Shown here piece by piece: positions 45,601-56,849 of a stretch of 64,000 nt of DNA. The stretch spans positions 21,276,616 to 21,340,615 of the forward strand of contig NC_068338.1 in NCBI RefSeq assembly GCF_014633365.1, in the 5' to 3' direction. A model generated the notes under the pieces. It searched no databases and was not told where the DNA came from. It saw only the letters and a program-made list of their open reading frames with translations. Origin of the DNA: Diospyros lotus (taxonomy: Eukaryota > Streptophyta > Magnoliopsida > Ericales > Ebenaceae). Each line of letters starts with the position of its first letter. Position 1 is the stretch's first letter. Both the position numbers and the translations under genes were made by a program.

Positions 45601-46940
45601 GAAGTCGCTCCTTTTTTGATAATAGTGTAGGTGGCAGAAAGGAAATTATAGAGCTTCCAGAAGAATAAGAGTTCAGTTCTCTCTTAAGTGAATCGTTCTT
45701 GTTTCCCTTTTTCATGGTCAAGAGAGGCAATTTCTTATTCTCTTTCTTCCTCCCCAAACTATTTGGAGTAATAGAATCCTACAGAAATATAGATTTTTCC
45801 CATGAATTATTTATCAAGAATCTACTCAACTAATGCTCGAGTTCAAGGCAACAATCAGTGAGAAAGCTCCATTAATTTCTACCACATCTAAAGCCCAGAG
45901 ATTTAAGTTAAGAGTTTGTTGCCAAGTCCTACATGTCTACTATCTTCTTTTACCAAAAGAAAAAAAAAAAAAAGATTTTCAATTCAGTTATGGAACAAGT
46001 TGTCAAGGATTTGAGTTGACAATAAAATTTATCATTTTCTTTAAACATCTAAGAAGATTTTCCATTTCGCTTATGAACATGCTGCCAAATCCTCCATTCT
46101 AAGTTCTTGAAGGTAAAACAGGATTTCTCTTCATACAAAATACTCTAGAGATTGTTCTTGCAGTTACTTTAGAAGAATAAAGTTTAACATTGTCACTCCA
46201 TTTTCTATCTTTATTAGACAATAAGAAAAATGTGCACACTTAGATATTTATTTGTCACTTCAGCCTTGCTATGTATTTACTTCTACATACAACCATAAAT
46301 TTTAAATTTCTTAAGCTCATATTTGTTCACCATATGTTAGTTTAGTCGTAGCTAATAGCTTCTTACATGTGAATAGCTTTTGCTATTAACTCTGATTTGC
46401 TAGTGGAGAAATCCAGGCTATGTTATTTCATTCTTACCTTTATAGCAAGCAACATAAAAGAAAGAAGAATACACAATTATTTAGGACAGCAATGGATACC
46501 ATGATCTTTCTTCCTTCTCAACGAGGAACTCATGGATGGAAATAATGCAGAAGCAACCTCCCTGCTATCATCCTGCAAATTTAAAACACTTGGATAAATT
46601 TAAGGATAACATAATTCATAAGAAAATAGCATATGAGCATTTTGAGGAAAATGAATAAAGATGACAGCTCAGCTTTTAGAGAATTGGAATTTATTGCAGC
46701 CATATGAGCAATGGAGATAGCTGTAAATTTCCACCAGCTATGCATCTTCTATCATCACGATCCCATCCCCCCTGGATGAGCATTGAAGTGCATAGATGTC
46801 TGTGCAAGTGTGTTGTTGTTTGTCCATTACCCACATTGTGCATGCTATACTTTCATGATATGAGATCCAGCATCTACTAAATGATCAGGAAGTGAATATG
46901 AAGAAAGCCATTTGTGATGGTAGTCTGTGAGATCACATAC
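42641..46940. other. Intergenic sequence, no gene recognised
   Basis: About 4.3 kb without convincing coding or RNA features. At 44540-45010 a stretch with repeated CAGTTAAAAA / TTTTTAACTG-like motifs on both strands could be a decayed MITE, but the ends were not resolved. Short frames near 45000-45750 match nothing I know. Confidence 0.4.
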
Positions 46941-46945
46941 ACAAC

Positions 46946-47748
46946 TGTTGTACCACCCAAAGTAAGAGGGGCAAAAAGAGGATTTTTGAAACAAAATTCT
47001 CTTGACAAAGTTTCTCTCAGCAATGCTTCTCTCTCAGCAAAGCCTCTCTCTTGACAAGGCATTCTCTTGGCAATGAAGAGTCTCTTGGCCAAATGAGTTC
47101 TCTTAACAAAGACATCCTCTCAGCTAAAGGAAGTTCTCTTGGCAAGGACATCCTCTCAGCCAAAGGAGTCCTCTCGGTAGAGACGTTCTCTTCGGAATCG
47201 TGCCCCATAAATACCTAGCTATAGGACTCAAAAAAAAGGGAACTTCCACATTCGGTAAATTCTAGACACTTAGAGCACTCTTACTATTTCTCTGGGGTAA
47301 TTACTTGATTTGCGTACTAACTTAAACATCGGAGGCTCATCGCAGGTGAACCTCCCCACGAGCCTTCTAACTCTTTTGTTGGTACGGACAGTAAAATGAA
47401 TGATCTAATCACAACATCACTCCCTCTCGAGAGACTTCCAACTCTCTCTGAAGCCTCAGACTTCCTTCCTGAGAGACTCCCAGTTCTCTCCAAAAGCCCC
47501 ATACCTCCTTCCCGAAAGACCTTCACCTTTTCTTGGAAGCCCTTCGTTTGGGAAGAAAGACATCACGAGGAGTGGAATCTCTTTTGGTGAGCAACAGAGA
47601 ACCACAAGATTCTCTCAGTGCCCTCCTTTCTCCTGACCGCCTTACTTCTCTTGGCAGCCTCATTTCTCTTGGCTGACTCAACTCTCTCGAACACCCTACA
47701 ACTTGTCCCACATTATAAATTTTGATTGTTGTATCTTTGACAACAACA
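46946..47748 (+). repeat. 5' LTR of Tat-like gypsy element
   Basis: It starts TGTTGTACCACCC and ends GACAACAACA, with inverted TGTTGT/ACAACA termini, directly before a Tat-type primer-binding site. From 46985 to 47175 it holds irregular repeats of a CTCTTGGCAA/CTCTCAGCAA motif. The block CTTAAACATCGGAG at about 47322 resembles the motif in the solo LTR at 30006. The matching 3' LTR is absent. Confidence 0.65.
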
Positions 47749-47750
47749 AT

Positions 47751-47767
47751 TTGGTGTTGTCTGTGGG
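47751..47767 (+). other. Primer-binding site of Tat-like element
   Basis: TTGGTGTTGTCTGTGGG differs by two transitions from TTGGCGCCGTCTGTGGG, the form known from plant Tat-lineage elements. Confidence 0.75.
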
Positions 47768-47770
47768 AAA

Positions 47771-49466
47771 ATGAGCAAAAATCCAATTACAAATTGCTAC
47801 CGATGGCAAATACTAGAAGTAATCGATGGACTCTCTTTCAAAGTGTGGAGACACTCCCACCTCCGCGAGGCACTCAACACCCAACGGGAGCGAGCTTGCC
47901 TCCACAAAGCTCTCATCAACAAGGAGTACACAACCAACTTCCCTGGACCCTCAACAACAGACTCAATTGCCGCCCCTGGGCTTTCAGCATTTGTTTAAAG
48001 TTAATCAGCATAGGTATCCTGAACAACCTGACACCTTGCAGCAGGCTCCTCCCACAATCTCTTGGGAAGCATATGAGGCTTTGCGATAGTAGCATACAGA
48101 GGGAATGCAAGCATTACGAGACATGGTGGGGATCTTTCAAAGCACAGTGCCCCATGTGACGTTACTTGCAACACTAGTGAGAGAGCGACCCACCAAGGAT
48201 AGCCCAACCAAGAAGTGAGGAACTCAGTTCCTACAGGGAGTCCACACTCGACACTTACTCTAGATCCTCTTCGCGCTAAGGAAACCAATCAAAACTTCTA
48301 CTGCTAGGATGGGAACGAGAGCAAAATTATCGAGGAAACAGGCAAAGCCCCACTAGGGGATCCACACCAAAGAATAGAAAAGCTGACTATCACACCACAA
48401 TGAATATGCAGGATGATATGAAGAGGGTAGTGGAAGAAGTGTTGGAGCAGAAGAAGCTGGGTCCCAGTCACGAAGGAGTAATCAAGAAGGAAATCCCCAT
48501 TTGCTAAAAACATACTGGGAAAATCGCTACCGGGGAAATTCAAAATGCCACAGGTCCCCTTCTACGCCGGCAAAGACAACCTCGATGATCACATCTAGAA
48601 CTATGAATCTCTAATGATGTTTCATGGTTGGGACAATGAGATTATGTGTCGAACATTTTCATTGACCTTGACGGGACACAACCGGACTTGGTTCAACAGT
48701 TTACCAGAAGCATCATTTGATCAATTGAGAACAAAATTCATCAAAGCCTTCGTAATCAACAGTCGGAAGAAGAAGAATGCGGTGCATCTCCTCAATATTT
48801 GACAGGGGGCGAAGAGACTCTCCGTCAATTTGTGGACATATTCTGCAACGCCACTCTTGAGATTCGTGATCTGCCTGTGAAAATGGCGATATCTATTATG
48901 TTGCAAGGGACACGTTTAGCTTCCCTGCAAGAGTCACTATCGCTGGACCCACCAAACTCCCTAGTAGATTTGTTCGTCAGGGCAAATAAATACATACTTC
49001 ATACGGAGGTCATGTAGACTGTGAGAATAGATGAAGACATGGACCAAAAGAGAAAAGAGCGAGACGTTGAAGAAAATCCTAATCGGTGACAGGAGAGGGC
49101 CCGGAGACTTGATGTTGCTACACCCCAATTTAATCACTACACCTAACTCCTCCAGCCAAGATCAACCATGGAAGGATCGAGGCTCATTAGGTTCCCAAAA
49201 AGGGTTGATCAGCCTATGGGAAGGAACCAGAACGAATATTGCCAGTATCATCGAGCTCTCGACCATACCACTGATCTATGTCGAGAGCTAAAGGATAAAG
49301 TTGAAATGCTCATTCGAGAAGGGCACTTGCAAAAGTATGTGCAAGAAGATAAGAAAAACGATAGGGAGTCACAGAGAAAGGGAGAGAGACTTAAAGGGCT
49401 GGAAAGTGTAGCCAAAGGCAGTAAGAGAGATAGAGAGAGACCGCGTATAGAATCCTACGGATAATA
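47771..49466 (+). pseudogene. Gag of Tat-like gypsy element
   Basis: Capsid-like blocks run from about 48545 (MPQVPFYAGKDNLDDHI) through FSLTLTGHNRTWFNSLP, FDQLRTKFIKAFV, EETLRQFVDIF and PPNSLVDLFVRANKYI. The distal block YCQYHRALDHTTDLCRELKD with LIREGHLQKYV is characteristic of Tat-lineage gag. Stops at about 48600 and 48800 and several frameshifts are present. The element's polymerase part is missing entirely. Confidence 0.8.
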
Positions 49467-49569
49467 AGCCAACACACTAGGCCATACGCGTCATCTCGGG
49501 CGACGAAACCTTAGCTAGGGACAACTGTTCTTCTCGGAAGGCCTATGCCCGTTTAGCCTACCAAGTCAA

Positions 49570-49656
49570 CCATGCAGTGGAGATTAAAGAAAATAAAGAA
49601 TCCATTACCTTCACACCTGCTGACGGGAGAGATGTAATTATCCCACATGATGATTT
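49570..49656 (+). pseudogene. Protease of Tat-like element, upstream half
   Basis: ESITFTPADGRDVIIPHDD matches the start of the Tat-lineage protease region. It is split by the copia element at 49662; the other half continues at 54797. Confidence 0.7.
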
Positions 49657-49661
49657 GATGG

Positions 49662-49995
49662 TGAACAGATTTTGTTCTAAGGGTATAACACACCCGAGAA
49701 CTTCAACTAAGTTTGTAGAACTCAAACTTGTTAATTGATTCAATGAATAGACATCTATTTATACAAGTTCTAAGCTATCTAATCCTAATATTTAGGAGAT
49801 AATATACAGCAATAAGATAAACTATAACAGAACTTTAAGCAATAAACAATAAAAGATAACAATCAAATCTAATCCTATTATTTCTCCTGATTTCTAGGAG
49901 TTTCAATCTTCAAACTTTCTGCTTATCTTTCCAGCACTTTAGCAGTCTTCTTTATCTCTTTGTAACACTCCTATTTCACTTAGGACTCTCCAACA
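49662..49995 (-). repeat. 3' LTR of copia 1
   Basis: On the minus strand it begins TGTTGGAGAGTCC after the polypurine tract and ends in TCTGTTCA. Confidence 0.93.
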
Positions 49996-50002
49996 CCCCC
50001 CC

Positions 50003-51556
50003 TCAAGCTAAGGAATAGATATCGCTCATTCCTAGCTTGTTAATGTGAGTCTCAAAGCTTGATCTTGTCATGGATTTGGTGAGCACATCCGCTTCCTGTT
50101 CTGCTGTAGGAATATATGTCAATTTGATGTCTCCTTCTTCAATTTCCCGTTGAATGAAACTTCGGTCAATCCTGACATGCTTTATTCTATCATGTTGTAT
50201 TGGATTGTTAACAATACATATAGCTGATTTACTATCACTGTAAAGCTTTGTTGGCTTTGTTAGAGGTAGTTGTAGATCCTCCATTAATCTTACTAACCAA
50301 ATTAGCTCACAAATCCCTTGGGCAATGGCCCTGAATTCTGCCTCAGCACTACTTCTTGCCACTACGGATTGTATTTTGCTTCTCCATGTGACTAGGTTGC
50401 CCCACAATTTTGTGCAAAAACCTGATGTAGACCGGCTATCCATCACTGATCCTGCCCAATCTGCATCAGAATATCCTTCAGCCCCCCTTTCATTACTCTT
50501 TTGAAACAATAATCCCTTACCTGGTGTTCCTTTCAAGAATCTCAAAATGTGGTATACAACTGCCATATGTTGTTGTGTTGGAGCATGCATAAATTGGCTT
50601 ATGATGCTCACAGAATAAGCTATGTCTGGACGAGTTAAAGACAAATAGATTAGTCTTCCAACTAGTCTTTGAAACCTTTCCTTATCCACCTGAGGATCAT
50701 TATCTCTTTTCACATATTTCCAATTTCTTTCTAGAGGAGTGTATCTTGGTTTGCATCTGATCATTCCTGTATCTCTTAGAAGATCAAGAGTATATTTCCT
50801 TTGAGATATTATCATACCTTCTTTACTCCTTGCAATTTCCATCCCCAAAAAATACTTCATTGTTCCCAAGTCTTTTAGCACAAATTCTGCCTTTAGCTTC
50901 TGTTTTAGGGCTGCAATTTCTTGAACATCATCCCCTGTAACAATTATATCATCTACATACACAATCAAAATGCATCTTTTTCCATTGGTATGTTTAATAA
51001 ATAAAGTGTGGTCAGCCTTCCCTTGTGTGTACCCGAATTGAGTCAAAGTAGAGCTGAATTTCTTAAACCATGCTCTAGGAGATTGCTTCAAACCATAAAG
51101 AGATTTATGAAGCTTACATACCTTGCCAATCCTCTCTTCTTTCTCAAACCCGGGTGGAATTTTCATATACACTTCTTCTTCTAATTCTCCATTTAGAAAT
51201 GCATTCTTGATATCAAATTGAAATAGCTCCCAATCTAAATTCACCGCAATAGACAATAATACTCTAATGGAGTTTAATTTAGCAACTGGAGCAAAGGTTT
51301 CTTCATAATCTATTCCATAGGTTAGAGAGTAACCTTGGGCAACAAGCCTAGCCTTATATCTGTCCACACTCCCATCTGAGTTGTATTTAACTGTAAACAC
51401 CCATTTGCAGCCAATGATCTTCTTATTTTTCGAACTATCAACCACTTCCCATGTGTGATTGCCTTTGAGTGCCCTTATTTCTTCCATCATTGCCTCCTTC
51501 CATTTAGAATCAGCTAGGGCTTCTTGGATGTTTCGAGGTATACTCACTCCATCCAA
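50003..51556 (-). CDS. Copia 1 reverse transcriptase and RNase H
   Basis: A 517-codon open frame. RT blocks are [53 protein letters not shown] and the catalytic YVDDIIVTGDD. RNase H follows with GYSDADWAGSVMDSRSTSGF and SSAEAEFRAIAQGICELIWL, and closes near KLGMSDIYSLA just before the polypurine tract. It is normally made as part of one gag-pol polyprotein. Here it is cut off upstream by a frameshift near 51550, so it probably cannot be expressed normally even though all its own motifs are intact. Confidence 0.9.
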   Translation of the reverse strand: MDGVSIPRNIQEALADSKWKEAMMEEIRALKGNHTWEVVDSSKNKKIIGCKWVFTVKYNSDGSVDRYKARLVAQGYSLTYGIDYEETFAPVAKLNSIRVLLSIAVNLDWELFQFDIKNAFLNGELEEEVYMKIPPGFEKEERIGKVCKLHKSLYGLKQSPRAWFKKFSSTLTQFGYTQGKADHTLFIKHTNGKRCILIVYVDDIIVTGDDVQEIAALKQKLKAEFVLKDLGTMKYFLGMEIARSKEGMIISQRKYTLDLLRDTGMIRCKPRYTPLERNWKYVKRDNDPQVDKERFQRLVGRLIYLSLTRPDIAYSVSIISQFMHAPTQQHMAVVYHILRFLKGTPGKGLLFQKSNERGAEGYSDADWAGSVMDSRSTSGFCTKLWGNLVTWRSKIQSVVARSSAEAEFRAIAQGICELIWLVRLMEDLQLPLTKPTKLYSDSKSAICIVNNPIQHDRIKHVRIDRSFIQREIEEGDIKLTYIPTAEQEADVLTKSMTRSSFETHINKLGMSDIYSLA

Positions 51557-53580
51557 AGTAGTAATGAAGGTCTTGAGATAACCTGGAATATGTCAAGTAA
51601 TTGGAGATTGGATGTTTCACACATGATCTGATGCCCTTTCTTATTGCAATAGGAAGATCTAACTTACTGTTAGCAGCATTATTTTCTCCCTCAGTTGCTG
51701 GACCTTCCCTCGGTTCTAACAATTGGCTGAATTGAGGAGCGGAACTTTTACCTCGCCTTGAATAGACTTTTATTGGTTTTTCCATGTTCAAGTCTTCTGC
51801 TATATCAGTTTCCATAGGTCCAGCTGGGTTTAGAGATTCTTGAGAGGGAGGAAGGCTCGGACAGTGAGGCTCAAACAAGGCTGGCTAAGGACAATCAGCA
51901 GCAGTTGTTGGATTTGAATCATGATTAGGAATGGGTTGAAGGACTGGAAATAAAATGGGCATAGGAATAGTAGGATCCCAATGGTTGTCCTTCATTTGAG
52001 GTCTGGTATTTGAGTAGTACAACTCATTCTCCACAAAGGTTACATCACATGAGATAATAACTTTTTGTGATGTTGGACAAAAGCATTTATACCCCTTTTG
52101 AGTAGGAGGATACCCAATGAATATACACTTTAAGGCTCTTGGTTCAAGTTTATGACGATTTGGACTGGTTTGGTAGACATATACTACACATCCAAATACT
52201 TTGGGAGGAAGATTGTTTAGAATCCGAACGTGAGGAAAAATAGATGTAAGGTTGTGCAAGGGGGTTTGGTATTTTAAGACTTTGGAAGGCAGCCTATTGA
52301 TGAGATAAGCGGCTGTTAAGACTGCCTCCCCCCAATATCTATTTGGAATGGAACTTGTGAACATAAGGGATCTAGCCACTTCAAGTAGGTGTCGATTTTT
52401 TCTGTCAGCTATTCCATTTCGTTGAGGGGTGTAAGGACAAGTACTTTGGTGAAAGATCCCATTAGTAGTTAGATATTGGGTGAATGGATAAGAAAAGAAT
52501 TCTCAGCCATTGTCAGTCCTAAGAATGCAAATAGAGGACTGAAAAACATTCAAAATGAGTTTATGGAAAATCTGAAAAATAGTACATGCATCGGATTTTT
52601 CTTTCATTAGGTATACCCAGCATAACCTTGTATGGTCATCAATGAATGTTATGAACCATCTTGCACCATTTAAGTTTGGAATTCTAGCTGGGCCCCATAT
52701 ATCACTATGAATCAAATGGAATGGTTTTGATGGAGTATATGGGTTTGGTTGATAAGTGCTATGAGTTTGTTTGGCAAGAATGCAATGATCACACTTGAGT
52801 ACCAACTTTTCTTTATTGATAAATAAATTGGGGTACAAGCGTTTCAAATATGAAAAACTAGGATGACCAAGACGTCTATGCCATAATAAAATTTCAGAAT
52901 CTAAGCTAGCTGTAAGAGAAAACCTATGTGGAGCTTGACTAGGAGAATTCTTGTTATTGGAAAGCCAATAAAGTCCATCCCTCTCCTCAGCACTGCCAAT
53001 CGTCTTCCTCGAGAGTCGGTCCTGAAAAACACAATATGAAGGAAAAAATGTCACAATGCAATCCAAGTCTTTTGTTAATTTGCTCACTGATAACAGACTA
53101 TATTCTAAGTTTGGCACATATAACACTGATTTGAGCAATAAATCAGCCACATAAACACTTCCCTTTCCTTTTACCAATGATTGTGTTCCATCAGCCATCA
53201 AAATATTTAGCCCCTTTTCTTCAATCTGAAAGATATCAAGTGTGGCAGCAGATCCGGTCATATGATCGGATGCTCTGGTATCTACCACCCAACAATCCTT
53301 ATTTATTTTTCTAGTGGTCAAAGACAAAGGCTGATTACCTTTTTGTGCCATAGATGCTGAGTGACCTGGTGCAACATCCTCCAATTCCCTTTTAATATGA
53401 GAGTTTTGTAACAGCTTCTGTAGAAACTCAAGCTGATCATGAGTTAGACTCATACCTGTTTTGTTTTCACTAGTAGGAGCACTTGTTGTTGCATAGGCTG
53501 ATCTCTCTTTCTCCTTCTTAGACCTAGGTTTCCAGTTTGGGGGTTTTCCATGCAACTTCCAGCAGGTACTTTTGGTGTGA
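51510..53580 (-). pseudogene. Copia 1 zinc knuckle, protease and integrase
   Basis: The zinc knuckle WCEHCNRPYHTKSTCWKLHG is at about 53535-53610. The protease follows with VVDTRASDHMTG, where the family has D-T/S-G-A; the glycine codon became AGA at 53274-53276. The pre-integrase block LLWHRRLGHPSF, the integrase D in HSDIWGPARI, and RTDNG followed by a TGA at about 52503 come next. 51885-52379 holds the integrase end (MARSLMFTSSIPNRYWGEA), followed by a stop and a linker that frameshifts near 51550. Confidence 0.88.
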
Positions 53581-53589
53581 TAGGGTCGG

Positions 53590-54413
53590 TTGCAGTGCTC
53601 ACACCATTGCTTCTCCTTAGAATTATCTTCCCTCTTTGTAGTAGTAAGGGCTGATCATGAGTTATGTTCCATTGTAGATGGCAGCATTACTCTTTTTCTG
53701 CTCTCCTCCCGTCTTACCTCTGCAAACACTTCTCGAAGGGATGGTAATGGTTTAGTGCCTAGAAGTCTACCTCTTACCTCATCCAAATCTGGATTGAGCC
53801 CTTGGAGGAAATAAAAAATTCTCTCCTTTTCCAGCATCTTGCTATGCTTTTGGCTGTCTTCTGCACACTTCTAGTCAGGATCATAAAACAGATCCATCTC
53901 TTGCCATAACTCCATTAGGTTGTTATAGTATTCTGTCACGCCGAGGCTGCCTTGCTTGGTAGTCCGAATTGCAGCTCTAACCTCAAAACATTGGGCTGTA
54001 TTTTCAAGATCGGAATAGATTTCTTGAACAGCCTCCCAAATTTCCTTCGTCGTTTTATAGAAAAGGTAGGGTCGACCTATCTTTGGCTCCATAGAGTTGA
54101 TGATCCAAGCCATTAATATTGAATTTTCTACCTCCCATCTTTGATAATCTCCTGAATCTTCTGGTGGTGCTGGAATTGCCCCGGTTAGGTAGCCATATTT
54201 TCCCTTGCCTTTTATCACCAAGGTTACGGATTGAAACCATTCTCTAAAGTTTCTCCCGTTTAACCTATGTTGGGTGATTTGCAAGGTGTTGCTGTCCAAT
54301 GACAGGGTGTTGTGAGACACCACAGTCGCTGGAATTGAGGATTTCTGAAGAGTCGAACTATTAGATGATTCCGCTGCAATTGGAGCTGTATTCCCATGGC
54401 CTTGCGGATCCAT
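53590..54413 (-). pseudogene. Copia 1 gag
   Basis: ATG at 54413 starts MDPQGHGNTAPIAAESS, followed by a UBN2-type copia gag: HRLNGRNFREWFQSVTLVIK, WIINSMEPKIGRPYLF and KEIWEAVQEIY. A TAG at 53868-53870 interrupts it after LFYDPD, and the frame continues with FYFLQGLNPDLDEVRGRLLG. A TGA follows near 53655. The partial element at the right edge carries the same gag. Confidence 0.9.
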
Positions 54414-54457
54414 CTGTCTTGGATCGTGAGGCTAGATAGAGTCGAGCTTTGATACCA

Positions 54458-54791
54458 TGAGCAAATTTTGTTCTAAGGGTATAACACACCCGAGAACTTC
54501 AACTAAGTTTGTAGAACTCAAACTTGTTAATTGATTCAATGAATAGACATCTATTTATACAAGTTTTAAGCTATCTAATCCTAATATTTAGGAGATAATA
54601 TACAACAATAAGATAAACTATAATAGAACTTTAAGCAATAAACAATAAAAGATAACAATCAAATCTAATCCTATTATTTCTCCTGATTTCTAGGAGTTTC
54701 AATCTTCAAACTTTTTGCTTATCTTTCCAGCACTTTAGCAGTCTTCTTTATCTCTTTGTAACACTCCTATTTCACTTAGGACTCTCCAACA
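54458..54791 (-). repeat. 5' LTR of copia 1
   Basis: 334 bp, beginning TGTTGGAGAGTCC at 54791 on the minus strand and ending TTTGCTCA directly before the primer-binding site. Confidence 0.93.
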
Positions 54792-54796
54792 GATGG

Positions 54797-55110
54797 TAAT
54801 TTCAACTGTCATCACCAAGCATCCCATTGGAATTGCTTCAAGCAGATGAGTATTGCCAATAACCAACTCAAAAGAGTATCCTCCCCCTTATACAGTTTCA
54901 CTGGAGAGACTGTTCCAATGGTCGAATTGATTCAGCTGCCAATCATAATGGGCTCCGAACCTCAGAGCACAACGTGACAGCCTAGCTTTATGGTAGTTAA
55001 AACCCCCTCGCATGCATATAATGTGATCTTGGGTCGCCCCTACTCAATGACACGAGGGCCGTAGTCTCCTCCTGCTATCTATTGATGAAGTTTCCTACTA
55101 CAGGACTGAT
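54797..55110 (+). pseudogene. Protease of Tat-like element, downstream half
   Basis: After the duplicated GATGG the Tat protease region resumes: VISTVITKHPIG, then SPLYSFTGETVPMVELIQLP, then HAYNVILGRPY, the conserved end of this domain. Frameshifts are present. The sequence then leaves the element near 55110, so RT, RNase H, integrase and 3' LTR have been deleted. Confidence 0.72.
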
Positions 55111-55329
55111 TGTTAGACTTTAAAAATTGTAATGTCTCATTCATTTTGAATCTCACGCACTATAATTGTTAAGTGATGTAAGACCTAGGCTAGACCATGG
55201 ACATAGGCATATTTGACTGAACCATGTCAAAAAAGAAAGTGCTTGTACATACTAATGCATTACATTACCATTATATGTGCATCATTTATTTTATTTCCCA
55301 GGGCCCAGAAAAGATTGCACAATAAAAAA
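55111..55329. other. Spacer, nothing recognised
   Basis: About 220 bp of unassigned sequence between the Tat remnant and the 63-bp array. Confidence 0.5.
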
Positions 55330-55849
55330 ATTGGCTCGTTGTCTCACCCAAGGGCCAGACAACGCGATTGGCACAATTGCTCCACCAAAACAATTGGCCC
55401 CTTGTCCCGCCTAACGACCCGACAACGTAGTTCGCACAATCGCTCCGCCAAAACAATTGGCTCGTTGTCTCGCCTAATGGCTCGGCAATGCGGTTTGCAC
55501 AATCGCCTCATGAAAACGATTGGCTCATTGTCTCGCCTAATGGCCCGAGAATGTGGTTCACACAATTGCTTCATCGAAACAATTGGCCTGTTGTCTCGCC
55601 TAATGGCATGACAATGCGATTCGCACAATTGCCCCATCAAAACGATTGGTTTGTTGTCCCGCTTAACGATCTGACAATACGGTTCGCACAATCACTCCAC
55701 CAAAATGATTGGCTTGTTGTCCTACCTAACGGCCTAGCAACGCGGTTTGCATAATCGTTCCCTCAACATGATTGGTCCATTGTCCCGCCTAACGGCCCGA
55801 TAACGTGATTCGCACAATAGCTTCATCAAAACGATTGGCCCATTATCAA
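55330..55849. repeat. 63-bp tandem array, exact period
   Basis: Units start with ATTGG at 55330, 55393, 55456, 55519, 55582, 55645, 55708 and 55771, and a partial unit at 55834. There are eight full copies and a fragment, with no net indel between starts. The core includes CGCCTAATGGCCCGACAATG and TTCGCACAATCGC. Copies differ mostly by transitions. Since 63 is 21 codons, frames on both strands stay open and encode 21-residue repeats; I see no sign that these are real proteins. Confidence 0.95.
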
Positions 55850-56849
55850 CTAGTGTGTATTCACTAATTTAGAAGCCAGGCGAGCTAGGCTAATTTCTGG
55901 CAGTTCGCATTCACATTTTGCAATCGAAGCAAGAAGCGTTGTTGTAGTCGAACAAGGAAGGTGAAGCAAAGTTGGTTGATTGTGACTGTGATAGGCAATT
56001 TACAGAAGCGATTTCAGTTCTGGAAATCTAGTGACGTTGGAAGCAGCTTCGACGAATTTAAAAGCCAAATCATAAACTTCTACAACCATCAATTCTCAAT
56101 TCTGGAGAATTCCGTTGGTTGCATCACTATCGCTCAAGGAAGGCGAGCAACCCAAGGAATTCCAATGGTGAATTCTGACGATCTGGCGGAATTTCGGTAA
56201 TCTAAAAGATTGTTTGACTTTTGGAGTAATGGTGAACAGTGGTGAATTCCACAGCAGCTCCTTAGCCTTCAGTTTCTTATTCTTGTGCAATTTCGACTAT
56301 TTCGGTGAAATTTGGGCATCAAGACAGAGAAGCAACTAGGCAATTTTTTGGTTGAATCTTGGAATTGATTTTGACGCATGAAGAGGTGAGTGTCGGCTGA
56401 TATTTGAGGCTTGGAAATTGAAGGCGACGTGGCCAATTGGTTCCAATCTGTTTCTGAAGGCAAAAAAGACTGTTCTCTTAGCCGTGATGAAACTAACAGA
56501 CTTCAATTGCTGCAGTCGTGATTCAGGTTCTCTTCCACAAGCAGTGATTTCAATTGAAGTCTAGGTTGTGAGTAAAAGGGAAACAAGAGATTGATTTTGG
56601 CTTTGAAATCTAGTTAACCTTGTTCGAGTTGAAAAGGCGAAGAAGAGCGAGTGCCCTTTGAGGCGAGAATCAGATCTATTGCCAGCAAACATCTCATTCT
56701 ACTGGGGAATTGAAGGTCGTTGAGTGTTGTGAGGTGATTGTCTATCCTAGGTGATTGCTGTGAAGCAAATATCAAAGAGAAGTGTGGGATTTAGTATGTA
56801 CAGAACTCCTACTCGATCTTCGTAGTGTCTTGTTCGTGAGAAGTCGACC
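55850..56849 (+). other. Leader-like region, nothing identified
   Basis: About 1 kb of moderately GC-rich plus-strand sequence that precedes the decayed frame starting at 56850. It has no domain I recognise. It could be the untranslated leader of the same unknown element. Confidence 0.35.

Larger units (their letters stand above)
49662..54791 (-). mobile_element. Copia 1: full-length Ty1/copia element
   Basis: 5130 bp on the minus strand with a target duplication GATGG (49657-49661 and 54792-54796). LTRs of equal length (334 bp) are at 49662-49995 and 54458-54791. They differ by six substitutions, all transitions (about 1.8%), so the insertion is fairly recent. The primer-binding site TGGTATCAAAGCTC (initiator tRNA-Met) is at 54444-54457, and a polypurine tract is complementary to 49996-50010. 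Gag, protease, integrase, RT and RNase H follow in copia order, but several point mutations break the polyprotein. Confidence 0.95.

Noticed and set aside
44998..45757. Frames of 104 and 69 codons on the minus strand
   Set aside because: No recognisable motif, no supporting splice structure and no conserved context.
55213..55754. Long frames on both strands with 21-residue repeats
   Set aside because: They result from the 63-bp period being a multiple of three; both strands are equally open and no promoter or family match is seen.
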